Part shown: piece by piece, positions 54,515-64,000 of the stretch
Numbering within the stretch: position 1 is the first letter of the stretch
Layout of the letters: each line of letters opens with the position of its first letter
Origin: Erodium maritimum
Lineage: Eukaryota > Streptophyta > Magnoliopsida > Geraniales > Geraniaceae
DNA: 64,000 nt
Direction: 5' to 3'
NCBI GenBank assembly: GCA_963921825.1
Contig: OY997591.1
Location: forward strand, 38,275,825 to 38,339,824
Position numbers and translations under genes: made by a program
The notes under the pieces: generated by a model
The model's input: the letters and a program-made list of their open reading frames with translations, nothing else
What the model was told of the DNA's origin: nothing
Database searches by the model: none

Positions 54515-55700
54515 ATGGCTCGTGGCAGACGAGGACGATCAGCCGTGACACGGGGACGGGCACCCGCGCGAGGTAGGCGGGGACGGTCAGCGGGGACACA
54601 AGGACGGGTGCCCACCGTTGAGCCCGCGGAGTACGCGGAGGCCCAGGGCACTCCTGTCGGAGAAGACAGGAGGAGCGACGCGGGACCTTCTACGGGCACG
54701 CCCAGCATCCCACCGGTCGCAGACCCTCCCACTACGACCGCCCTGGACGAGTTGACCAGGACGGTACAGAGTTTGGTGGCGATCATCGCCAGTCGAGAGT
54801 CGGCATCGCCAGCTCTGGATGCAGCAGCGGTCCTAGTGAGGCCCGTTCAGGCAGAGGACCATACGGCCCGGACCCTGCTGAACTTCCTGAAGCTAGGCAT
54901 ACCCACATTTGTCGGGGAGCCGAACCCCGACCTAGCCGAGAGGTGGCTAGAGCAGGTCACGCGGGACCTGGACACATCAGGTATCGAGGATGGCCGTCGC
55001 AGAGTGTCCTTTGCAGCTCATCAGCTGAGGGGCAACGCCTACCACTAGTGGGGGCGTGTGAGGCCCAGAGTCGGGCACGACTACGGCATCTTCTAGACGG
55101 TCTTTCTGGCACAGTATTTCCCCGAGTCGGCTCGGTTGGACCGACATCGGCAATTTCTGGACCTACAGCAGGAGGGGATGTCAGTGGCAGAATACGAGGC
55201 CAGATTCACGGCCCTGACCAGATTCACGCCAGAGATGGTGGCGATAGAGCAGAACCGTTGCCTGCGGTTCGAGGGGGGACTGAGGCCGGTGATTCGGGAC
55301 AAGGTTCTCGCCTTGAGGTTGCGTGAGTACTAAGAGCTCGTAGACACTACAGCGACGGTGGAGTAGGGTATCCGGGATGCGGCCAGGACCCGTGAGGTTC
55401 GACAGCGGTCGACCAGCTTTGCAGGGCCGTCCGAGTCACGAGACCTGAGGAGACAGAGGACCACGGGGTTCTTCCGACCACAGGCTCATCAGGGTGGAGC
55501 GAGACAGCTGGGGTCGGTGGCGTCAGTGGGGCCAGTCGCGTCAGAGAGGGCGCCGACATGCTTTACCTGCGGGCAGCGAGGCCACTTTCATCGAGAGTGT
55601 CTGATGGGAGGAGGGCCCGCGACGCTACCAGCGACCAGCCGGACGGGCCAGGGCACGAAGTCGAGAGCCGACGAGACCGGTTGTTTCCGGTGCGGGTCAG
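54515..55700 (+). pseudogene. Element E first gag
   Basis: It starts MARGRRGRSAVTRGRAPARG, a basic N-terminus, then a Pro-rich linker. The capsid domain has FVGEPNPDLAERWLEQVTRD, VSFAAHQLRGNAYH and AEYEARFTALTRFTPEMVAI, followed by LRFEGGLRPVIRDKVLAL. A first zinc knuckle CFTCGQRGHFHREC lies near 55560-55600, and the start of a second (CFRCGSVGY) near 55683-55710. Stops interrupt at about 55048 (Trp of HWWGR lost), 55096, 55333 and 55365. At the second knuckle the sequence changes into LTR sequence, so the downstream part of pol is missing. Confidence 0.88.
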
Positions 55701-56096
55701 TTGGGTACTAGAGTTGGGGACTATAGTCCCGGTGTTGGGTTTGGTTTTGGTGTTTCTGGCTTTACCTACTAATTATGCCATAGTCAGTCTGTTATCTGTG
55801 GAGGTGAGTGAACGCTCACCCCTAGCAGCTTTTCCTACAGGTACTGATCACCGGACGGACTAGGTGAGCTCTTGAAGTTCATGGAGCTTGGAGCGAGTCT
55901 GGTCTTTATTTTGTTGAGTCTAGTGACGGATTGTGTACCTTGTCCACTTGTTGGGACGTTTTTGTATTGTAAATATTATTAGTATTTTTGAGAACTAAAT
56001 AGAATTATCAAAGCTTTTATTCAAAACAGGTTTCAAGTGTTTTATGTTTTAAATGTTCGCTTCCCGAGTTCGGTTCGCTAAAATTGGGGCGTGACA
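55694..56096 (+). repeat. LTR 3' fragment inside element E (second element)
   Basis: The sequence matches the end of the Tekay-like LTR: GAGTTGGGGACTATAGTCCC, GTGAGTGAACGCTCACCCC, TTTTCCTACAG/GTACTGATC, ending GGGGCGTGACA at 56096. Its left edge coincides with the second gag zinc knuckle, where gag and LTR share about 15 bases (cgggtcagttgggta). The equivalent at 60572 reads tgggtcagttgggtac. Confidence 0.85.
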
Positions 56097-57085
56097 GCTT
56101 GGTATCAGAGCTCGAGGTTTCAAACCTCGGACTGTCCATCAATTAGGTGGGAGAGTCGAGTCAGTGTAGACCCGTCATGTCTTGAGTCTTGTTTGTGTTT
56201 GTGCGTATGTTACAGTATTTTGTTGCTGGCATACTGATTGTGTGTGATTGCGTGAACTATTTTTAAACTGTCGCGGGTCGACTCAGGAGCGCTCCTATAA
56301 TCGAACGTGACGGTGTTGATGTCAAGTCGGTACAACGTAGTTCGGGGACACCTGGACCGGGTTGTAACTACGTGATGTCAAGACATGAGGTTTTAAAATG
56401 AAAGGGGAAGGTTTTAAAATTGTTGACCCTGTTGGCGTGTTTTAAACTTGATTGGCCCTGTGGGCGTGTGTTTTGATTTTGGTTGGCCCGGTGGGCAAGG
56501 TTCGACTTTGGTTGGCCCGGTGAGCGAGGGTCGTCGTTGTTGTGATTGTTGTTGTTTGACTTTGTCGGTTTGTGTTTTGGTTGAGGTTGGAAGACTCGTG
56601 GTTGGTTTTGTTGGGTTGCGCGTGTATTGTTAATTTGGTGGTCTAGCGCGGGTGTCGTTAAGACCAATTTTAGGGTTAAGACGGGTTGAGTTTCGAGTTT
56701 GAAGCAAGTTTGGAAAACAGGTCTGCACGAGCGTCACGGATCCCGTCGCGGATCCGTGACGGACTAGAGAGGGTTGGCAGGATTTAGGTCCTTGTCACAG
56801 ATCCGTGACCTCAACCGTGACGGGGTCGGCCACAGATCTGTGACCCCTATTGTGCACTGTTTTGACTTCGCAGTTTTTCGTATTGTTGTGCGCGACTTGG
56901 TGTGCGTTTATGCGGTTTATTTGAGGTTTCTCTTACGTATTATTATGTTTAAAGTATTATAGCGTGAGCGATGGGACGTATTAGTGATAAGCGCTCTAGA
57001 GTAAGCGTAGACCGTGTGAACGTTAATGTGTTTGAACTGTTGTCTTTGTTTCAGTTCGCAAACTGAACGTTTGCGTGTATCCATG
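56097..57085 (+). other. Leader and primer site of the second element
   Basis: TTGGTATCAGAGCT at 56099 is the primer site. The leader parallels 53458-54514, with TTGGCCCGGTGAGCGAGG repeats (56440-56530) and the palindrome cluster at 56734-56850 (GTCACAGATCCGTGAC and CCACAGATCTGTGACC). TATCCATGCAG/AGG again precedes the gag start. Confidence 0.75.
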
Positions 57086-58508
57086 CAGAGGATACTGACT
57101 ATGGCTCGCGGTAGACGCGGACGAGCAGCGGGAGCACGGGGTCAGGCGCCCACGCGGGGCCGGCGGGGACGCTCAGCGGGGACACCGGGAAGGGTGCCAA
57201 CCGTCGAGCCGCCTACTACGCGGAGGCGCAGGACACTCCTGTCGGAGAAGACAGGAGAAGTGACGCCGGGCCGTCTACATGCACCCCCAGTGTTCCGCCA
57301 GTCGCGGACCCTCCGGTTATGACTGCCCTGGATGAGCTGACCAGGAAGGTCCAGAGTCTGGTGGCGGTCATCGCCAGCCGAGAGTCGGCTTCACCAGCAA
57401 AAGATGCAGCCGCGGTCCCGGTTAGGGCCGTTCAGACAGAGGACATACATCCCGAGCACTACTAGATTTCATGAAGCTCGAGATACCTACATTTGTCGGG
57501 CAGCCGAACCCCGACAGAGCCGAGAGGTGGCTAGAGCAGGTCACACGAGACCTGGATACATCGGGTATTGAGGATGGCCGTCGTAGAGTGTCCTTCGCGG
57601 CCCATCAGCTGAGAGACAGCGCCTACCACTGGTGGGGGCGGGTGAAGGACATGGTAGGGTATGACTACAGCATCTTCCAGACGGTTTTTCTGGAAAAGTA
57701 CTTTCCCGAGTCGGCTCGGCTGGAGCGACATCGGTAGTTCCTAGATCTGGAGCAGGAGGGGATGACGGTAGCAGAGTACGAGGCCAGGTTCACGGCCTTG
57801 GCCAGATTCGCGCCAGAGATGGTGATGACAGAGCAGAACCGCTGCCTGCGGTTCAAGGGAGGACTGAGACTGGTGATTCGGAACCAGGTTCTCGCCTTGA
57901 GGCTGCGGAAGTACACAGATCTTGTGGACACCACAGCGATGGTGGAGCAAGGTATCCGCGATGCGGCCAGGACCCGTGAGGTCCGACAGCGGCCGACCAG
58001 CTTCGCAGGGCGGTCCGACTCACGAGACTCGCGGAGATAGAGGACCACGGGGTTCTTCCGACCACCGCCTCATCAGGGTGGATCGAGACAGCAGGGGTTA
58101 GTGGCATCAGTGGGGCCAGTCGCCTTAGAGAGGAGGCCGTCATGCTACCACTGCGGGCAGCCATGCCACTTACAGCGAGACTGCCCGGCGAAGGCAGGGC
58201 CCGCGGCATTCCCAGCGACTAGCCGGACAGTCCAGGGCTCAGGGTCATGAGTCGACGAGACCAGCTGTTTCCGGTGTGGCCGGATGGGACACATTATGGC
58301 ATGGTGCCGCGAGCAGTTAGGGGAGACATCAGCGCAGCGACCGCAGCAGTCGCGGACAGTATAGTCGCCCAGGGGTCGCCCTCGACAGAGTCAACAGCCG
58401 AGGTCGTCACGGCCGTCTACGAGCGCACCGATTCCGAGACAGCAGTAGAGTCACGGGTATTCAGCAGCCAGTGCGCCGGGTCAGAGGCAGCAGGCCTCGC
58501 AGGGGAGC
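57086..58508 (+). pseudogene. Gag of the second element within E
   Basis: The basic start MARGRRGRAAGARGQAPTRG (ATG near 57101) shifts frame near 57250. The capsid frame from 57471 has EIPTFVGQPNPDRAERWLEQ, HQLRDSAYHWWGRVKDM, FQTVFLEKYFPESARLERHR then a stop at 57735, and AEYEARFTALARFAPEMVMT. The first zinc knuckle is altered (CYHCGQPCHLQRDC, Cys where Gly is usual); the second (CFRCGRMGHIMAWC near 58265-58310) has its full set of Cys and His residues. Stops near 58038 and 58250 interrupt. Compared with the first gag in E it retains the WW pair and has fewer stops. Confidence 0.88.
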
Positions 58509-59947
58509 ATGTATGCAGTCACCGACTCCAGAGCCCCAGGACCTAGCACGTACCGCGAGACCATCCAGGGTACGTGTTTATTGTATCATTTATGGGCTTT
58601 ATTCTTGTTTGATACCAGGGCGTCGCACTCTTTTATTTCGTCGGGTTGTGCCGAGAGGTTGGGGTTGAACTTAGAGCCGTTGAGTCCACCCCTATGCCTG
58701 GACACCCCAGTTGGGGGTGGTGTATCGTTGACTAGAGTATGTCGTGCCTGCGAGATTAGAGTCGCAGACTGTCCTTGCCCTGGTGATCTTCTCGTGTTGG
58801 GGATGACTACCTTTGATGTGATCTTGGGAATGGATTGGCTGTCGAGGTACCGAGCCAATATTGATTGCTACAGGCGACGAGTGACAGTGTCAGTGGGGGG
58901 TACGAAGGTGACATGTGTGCTGGGGAGTAAGAGTGGGGTCCTCGTGTTGGCGTTGACCGCAGAGGAGGAAGTACCGGCTGTGCAGAGCCGAGAGTTACCG
59001 AGAGTGGTATGCGAGTTCCCCGAGGTCTTTCATGAGGAGTTGAGCGGGTTGCCACCGGTTCGTGAGGTGGAGTTCGGGATTAACCTAGTGCCGGGAGCAG
59101 CGGCGATATCGATGACGCCTTACCGGTTTGCGCCGGCAAAGTTGACTGAGCTGAAGCGTCAGCTAGAGGAGCTTCAGCAAAATGGGTTTATCCGTCCGAG
59201 TGTATCACCGTGGGGAGCACCAGCACTCTTCGTGAAGAAGAAGAGTGGAGAGCTACGGATGTGTATAGACTACCGGAAGCTGAACCGAGTTACGGTGAAG
59301 AACCGATACCCGATGCCGAGGATCGATGACTTGTTCGACCAGTTGAGAGGGGTGACCTACTTCTCGAAGATCGATCTGCGATCTGGTTATTACCAGTTGC
59401 GAGTCCGTGAGGGGGACGTCGCAAAGACTGCATTCCGGACACGCTATGGGCACTACGAGTTCTTGGTGATGCCTTTTGGACTGACGAACGCACCTGCAAC
59501 ATTCATGGACCTGATGAACAGCATCTTCCGGCCGTACCTAGATCAGTTTGTGGTGGTGTTCGTGGACGACATCCTGATATATTCACAGAACGAGGCGGCG
59601 CATAAGTCACACCTGAGGGCTATTCTGACACTACTGCGCGAACATCAGCTATATGCCAACCGGGAGAAGTGCGAGTTCTGGCTCTCTGAGGTGAAATTCC
59701 TCGACCACATCGTGTCCCGTGACGGTATCCTGGTCGATCAGTCGAAGATCGACGCGGTCTCGAAGTGGGCACGGCCCACGAGTGTCTTCGAGATCCACAA
59801 CTTTCTGGGGTTGGCAGGCTACTATCGGCGATTCGTACAGGATTTTGCGCGACTAGCCGCGCCGATGACTCTGCTGACGCGCAAGGGAACCGGATTTGTG
59901 TGGGCGGAAGATTGTGAACGGGCATTTACGGAGTTGAAGACGCGCAT
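58509..59947 (+). pseudogene. Protease and reverse transcriptase of the second element within E
   Basis: One open frame of over 470 codons, the longest in the window. Protease: [13 protein letters not shown] near 58609 (the Gly of DTG is Arg) and [20 protein letters not shown] near 58815. Reverse transcriptase: [75 protein letters not shown] and the catalytic [17 protein letters not shown] near 59545-59595. Then [15 protein letters not shown] and [20 protein letters not shown]. It ends at TELKTRM, where LTR sequence begins, so RNase H and integrase are missing. The reverse transcriptase looks intact; the protease has lost a key residue. Confidence 0.93.
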
Positions 59948-60966
59948 GGGTGGCCATGACAGCCCGTGTATTTAAATTGGTGTCTTGGGTGGCCATGAGT
60001 GCCCGTGTTTTACTGTTGGTGTTTTGGGGTGGCCGTGAGTGTCGTGGGGTCGTTGAACCCGAGTTTCACCGTTGGTGTGTCTTCAGTGGTAGTGAGTGCC
60101 CGTGGGGTTGTTGAACCCGAGTCTTGACTGTTGAGGTGTCTTGAGTGGCCTTGAGTGCCTGTGTCATTGAACTTGCCTGTGATTGTGATTGTGGTTACCT
60201 GAAGTTGTGAGTTCGAAAGGTCGACAGCCTGATCCGACTTAGTGTCGATGAATTGCGATAGGTCGATAGCCTGATCCGACTTAGTGTCGATGAACTGCGA
60301 TAGGTCGACAGCCTGATCCGACTTAGTGTCGATGAATTGTGATAGGTCGACAGCCTGATCCGACTTCGTGTCGAGGAATTGCGATAGGTCGATCCTGGAC
60401 CTGATTGAGATTGATTACCGAGCAGCTGGTGTGCGATCCTTTGTGATCTTGTTTGGTGTTGTGTAGTCCTTCTGTCGTGTCCTTGGAGGAGGTCGTCGAT
60501 AGTTGTGTCGGGTCTACATTACTTTATCCAGTGTTGAGTCTGTTGAGGATGATAACGGGTTGTGGGTCAGTTGGGTACTTGAGTTGGGGACTGTAGTCCG
60601 GTGTTGCGTTTGGTTTTGGTGTTTCTGGCTTTATCTACTAATTATGCCATAGTCATTCTGTTATCCGTGGAGGTGAGCGAACACTCACCCCTAGCTGCTT
60701 TTCCTACAGGTACTGATCACCGGACGGACTAGGTGAGCTCTTGAAGTTCATGGAGCTTGGAGCGGAGTCTGGTCTTTATTTTGTTGAGTCTAGTGACGGA
60801 TTGTGTACCTTGTCCACTTGTTGGGGCGTTTTTGTATTGTAAATATTATTATTATTTTTGAGAACTAAATGGAATTATCAAAGCTTTTATTCCAAACAGG
60901 TTTCAAGTGTTTTATGTTTTAAGTGTTCGCGTCCCGAGTTCGGTTCGCTAAAATTGGGTCGTGACA
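59946..60966 (+). repeat. LTR middle-to-end fragment inside element E (second element)
   Basis: Begins inside the GGGTGGCCATGA minisatellite, continues through a 42-bp array (60216-60390) and the TTTTCCTACAG/GTACTGATC site near 60699-60720, and ends GGGTCGTGACA at 60966. Integrase sequence of the outer element follows at once. The left edge abuts reverse transcriptase with no LTR start, so a deletion removed the start of this LTR and the end of the second element's pol. Confidence 0.85.
60216..60390 (+). repeat. 42-bp tandem repeat in LTR fragment
   Basis: Four units of GATAGGTCGACAGCCTGATC plus 22 bases ending TGAATTGC, with period 42. Confidence 0.85.
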
Positions 60967-61800
60967 CGACGTGTTGCGAGAGTCGCATCATTCGCGTCTT
61001 ACAGTGCACCCGGGGGCACCAAGATGTACCGTGACGTCAGGCGGCACTTCTGGTGGCGTGGGATGCGGAGAGCAGTCGCAGAGTTTGTGTCGAGATGTCT
61101 CGTCTATTAGCAGGTGAAGGCCGAGCATCAGCGTCCCGCAGGATTGTTGTAGCCACTGCCGGTTGCCCAGTGGAAGTGGGAGCATATCACGATGGACTTC
61201 GTGTGTGGACTACCGAGATCGACGAAGGGACATGATGCTGTATGGGTAGTAGTCGACCGGTTGACCAAGTCGGCCCATTTCCAGGCTATGAGGATGACTG
61301 ATCCGGTTGACAAGTTGAGCAGTATGTACATTCAGGAGATAGTGCGTCTCTATGGGGTCCCGATGTCGATAGTGTCTGACAGGGATCCCCGTTTCACGTA
61401 CATGTTTTTGGCCGAGTCTGCAGACCGCGTTGGGGACCGAGGTTCTACTCCGTACAGCACACCATCCCCAGACAGACGGTCAGTCCGAGCGTACTATTCA
61501 GATCTTGGAAGACATGTTGCGGGCATGAGTGCTGGATTTCAGGGGATCGTGGGAGACCCACCTGCCGTTGGTCGAGTTCGCCTACAATAACAGCTACCAG
61601 GCCAGTATTGGGATGGCATCGTTCGAAGCGTTGTATGGGAGGCCGTGTCGATCGCCAATGTGTTGGGCAGAGGTGGGGGACAAGAGTCTGCTGAGCCAGA
61701 TCTTGTCAGAGAGACGACGGAGAGGGTCGCGCTGATATGTGAGCGGTTGAAGACCGCACAGAGTCGGCAGAAGAGCTACGCCGACAGACGGCGTTGACCT
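60967..61800 (+). pseudogene. Element E integrase
   Basis: Starts within the zinc-binding region (GGTKMYRDVRRHFWWRGMRR; the downstream pair is CLVY with the second Cys lost). The catalytic core is present: TMDFVCGLPRSTKGHD with the first Asp, VVVDRLTKSAHFQAM, and SIVSDRDPRF with the second Asp. The segment with the Glu (QTDGQSERTIQILEDML) is read in another frame after a shift near 61420. [20 protein letters not shown] and [15 protein letters not shown] follow at 61577-61680. The sequence upstream of 60967 is LTR, so the first part of the integrase was lost or displaced. Stops near 61106 and 61148 and at least two shifts make it non-functional. Confidence 0.88.
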
Positions 61801-62259
61801 CTTGAGTTCGCAGTCGGGGATCACGTGTTCCTGAATGTGAGCCCAAGGAAGGGACGGGTGCGGTTCAGACGCAGTGGAGGCAAGTTCGCTCCGCGGCACA
61901 TTGGCCCTTTCGAGATCTTGAGCAGAGTGGGAGTAGTGGCTTATCGTCTGGCATTACCACCGCAACTTGGGAGAGTTCATAACGTCTTCCACGTGTCCCA
62001 GTTGCGGCAGTACAATGTGGACCCCTCCCACGTCATTGAGTGGACAGATATCGAGGTGGCTGACGATGTCTCCTATGAGGAGCAGCCGGTTCGGATCATG
62101 GACACACGAGAGCAGGTCTTGCGTGGCAAGATTATCCGCCTAGTACGGGTGCAGTGGAGGCATCACGGGGCTGAGTTGACTTGGGAACGCGAGGACGAGG
62201 TTCGCGCGAAGTACCCCGAGTTACGTCTATTTAAAATTTCGCGGACGAAATTCCTTTAA
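61801..62259 (+). pseudogene. Element E integrase C-terminus with chromodomain
   Basis: The frame carries the GPY/F-type segment KFAPRHIGPFEILSRVGVVA, LPPQLGRVHNVFHVSQLRQY, and DPSHVIEWTDIEVADDVSYE. The chromodomain follows with EEQPVRIMDTREQVLRGKII, VRVQWRHHG and ELTWEREDEVRAKYPELRLF. The hydrophobic and Trp positions typical of Tekay-type chromodomains are kept, and the stop at 62257 is followed at once by the polypurine tract, so this end looks intact. The chromodomain is thought to bind histone marks and direct integration into heterochromatin. Confidence 0.9.
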
Positions 62260-62270
62260 GGGGGGTAGAT
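62255..62270 (+). other. Polypurine tract, element E
   Basis: taaggggggtagat directly precedes the 3' LTR. This is the segment that element C has lost. Confidence 0.85.
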
Positions 62271-64000
62271 TGTAATAACCACTCCCGGTCAACGCAGTCA
62301 AACCTGCGAAAAACAGGAAAATTTAAAATTTTTAAGACAGACACTTAATTGAACCTAGAATTGACCCCGAGGGTCATACCGGACTTAAGTTGACCCCGAT
62401 ATCAACCAAAGTGAGTTCCGGGGGACTCAGGGAAACTTTGTGATCAGTTCGGGAAATGTTGACTTTTCGCTGGAAAAGTAAACCGAGCGACGTTTTGGTC
62501 CATTCGAGGACCGTTTTGGATCCAAAAAGATTAGCCGTCGTCGCAGCGGTCTTAGTTGAGCCGTTTCCTTGTAGCCCGTCAAAGGGGTGGGGTTAGGTAA
62601 TTTTGAAGCAAGACAAGGAGAGAAGGGGGGGAAAGGTTCGGCCATTAATCAAAAAAAAGGAAAAAAATTAGAAAAGAAGAGAGTTTTAGAGAGAGAAGGA
62701 GAAGAGAGAAATAGAGAGGTGTTCTTGAGGATTTGTGACGTTTCCCTTCCATCCAACCATCGGATCATCTCAAAGCTAGGAGAATCGAACTCCCCTCGAC
62801 ATTCTCTACGGTGAGCAACTATCCGATCTTCGTTTTGGTTAAGTTCAAAAGTGAGTGTTTGATTAAAATGAGTAGTTTATGGTGGAAATGAGGTGTGGGG
62901 ATTTTTGGAGACGTTTGGGGGTGAAGAGGGACGTTTTCCCGGTGACCGGGAGCTCAGGGGGAGCTCCGGCCACCATAGGGGGTGGCCGGCCGGCCATGGG
63001 GTGGCTGGCCGGAGCTAGGGCCGGCCACCACCATGGTGGGCCGGGCCCATTTGAGCCCTATCCACCCACGGCCAAGGTGGGCCAGGTGGGGCCCATTTTC
63101 TCGTGTTTTGTGTTCGGGTGGTTTAGAACGTTCCCCGGATCATTAATCTACAACCAGATCGAATTTTGGAATTAAATTGTGAAAGTTGTAATTGACGGGT
63201 TTAGAAACTTGAAATGCTAATGAAATTACTCGGAAGTCGGAATTTGATTCCGTCGAGTGCCTAGGAACCCTTGAATTATTCTAAGACCGTAGAAACGAAA
63301 ACTGGAATTTTCGGAGCCCCGAAAGGGCGTTTCCAAAACCCGGGCAGATTCGCCACGTCGGGCGAATCGGGCTTTTCCGGGTCCAATATCGACAATGTCG
63401 AGTAATTGGTAAGTTTGGGAGTGATCGACATTGTCAGGGTTACTTTTGGGCGTCAAGTTTATTAAATTCCAGTTTATGTCTGCGGACTTAAGAGTATTTA
63501 AATTGTGTTCTTTTAGATCGTGCGGCAGACAGAGGGAAGGGAAAGCTAGGCGAGTGACCGAGATCACGCCGGAGCTTATTTTGTGCGCTTTGGAGAAAGC
63601 ATACGAGGTAGGGAAAAGTAGCCGGGTCTCGGCCCTGACTAGGGAAAGTTAACAGTAGAATTGCATGTGACACCGGGGTGTCGTGGGTTAAGTAGGTTTA
63701 TTGAATATTAGAAGGGCAGGCGACACCGGGTAGTGTCGTGTGATACGGGAACGTATCGAACATTAGAAATGCATGTGACACTTAGTAGTGTCGTAGGAGC
63801 AGTGAACTTATCGATATTAGATTTACTGGAGGCATATGACCATGCCCGGAGATTGATTTTACTGTTGTGTCTTGGGTGGCCATGAGAGCCCGTATTTTAC
63901 TGTTGTGTCTTGGGTGGCCATGAGAGCCCGTGCTTTACTGTTGTGTCTTGGGTGGCCATGAGAGCCCGTGTTTTACCGTTGGTGTCTTGGGTGGCCCTGA
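62271..64000 (+). repeat. 3' LTR of element E (partial)
   Basis: Starts TGTAATAACCACTCCC and runs past the window edge; 1,730 bp are seen. Relative to the 5' LTR it lacks about 90 bp near 62580 but retains about 150 bp near 63340-63540. The donor-like CTCTACG/GTGAGC is at 62804-62816. Indels on both sides and scattered substitutions make E clearly older than Copia A and B. Confidence 0.92.

Larger units (their letters stand above)
50738..64000 (+). mobile_element. Ty3-gypsy element E (Tekay-like), chimeric, right end outside window
   Basis: The 5' LTR (50738-53457), primer site, leader and first gag (54515-55700) are followed by parts of a second, related element: LTR end, primer site, leader, gag, protease, reverse transcriptase, then a further LTR piece (55694-60966). 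Integrase, chromodomain, polypurine tract and the start of the 3' LTR (62271) complete the outer element. accaa (50733-50737) is the expected left target duplication. A simple reading is that a second element inserted into the first near the start of integrase, and that later deletions removed the first element's protease to RNase H region together with parts of the second. It inserted into the old Copia LTR. Confidence 0.88.

Noticed and set aside
58509..59975. Intact domesticated protease or reverse transcriptase gene
   Set aside because: The long open frame is tempting, but it runs into LTR sequence at 59946, lacks RNase H and integrase, has a damaged protease motif and sits between element parts as ordinary gypsy pol.

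Overview
The window is plant nuclear DNA made almost entirely of nested transposable elements. The evidence is L1-type LINEs whose first ORF has an RRM-like domain, Ty1-copia and Ty3-gypsy elements primed by initiator-Met tRNA, gypsy elements with a chromodomain, and MITE-like foldback elements with 9-bp target duplications. I find no host gene, rRNA, tRNA or CRISPR array that I can support. Clade names (Reina-like, Tekay-like) are inferences from LTR length and domain order; species is not determinable.

Layout. Positions 1-957 hold the tip of an inverted Copia LTR, a LINE endonuclease fragment on the minus strand, and about 290 bp of unassigned AT-rich sequence. A second minus-strand LINE runs from about 26.1 kb down to about 0.96 kb but is split by two insertions. 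One is Copia element A (1199-9658, target duplication tcgct). The other is a Reina-like gypsy element G on the minus strand (9761-25474, aagac). G itself holds a solo Copia LTR (14406-16092, tgcgg) and complete Copia element B (16872-25325, tatac).

A third LINE, on the plus strand, starts near 26.8-27.8 kb and reaches 49.6 kb. It is broken by a foldback element containing a related one (26977-27775), another foldback element (29695-30120), a Tekay-like gypsy element C on the minus strand (31073-45295, tatat) that holds solo LTR F (35194-38533), a 3.67-kb solo LTR D (45367-49035, ctcta), and a Copia LTR starting at 49595. That LTR is cut at 50737 by Tekay-like element E (50738 to beyond the right edge), which carries parts of another relative inside it.

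No element here can move on its own. Copia A and B are flanked by different perfect target duplications and each has LTRs that look nearly identical by eye. Yet both share the same defects in gag, protease, integrase and reverse transcriptase, which points to proteins supplied in trans. The most interesting signals are in non-coding parts: a predicted 1,686-bp leader intron ending 5 bases before the Copia gag ATG, paired splice-like sites inside the Tekay-like LTRs, palindromes in the Tekay-like leaders, a tandem array of CACGTG boxes, and two 395-bp foldback elements that share a third internal copy of their terminal repeat at the same offset. Divergence statements are by eye, and LTR-fragment edges within rearranged elements are good to about 10-20 bp.
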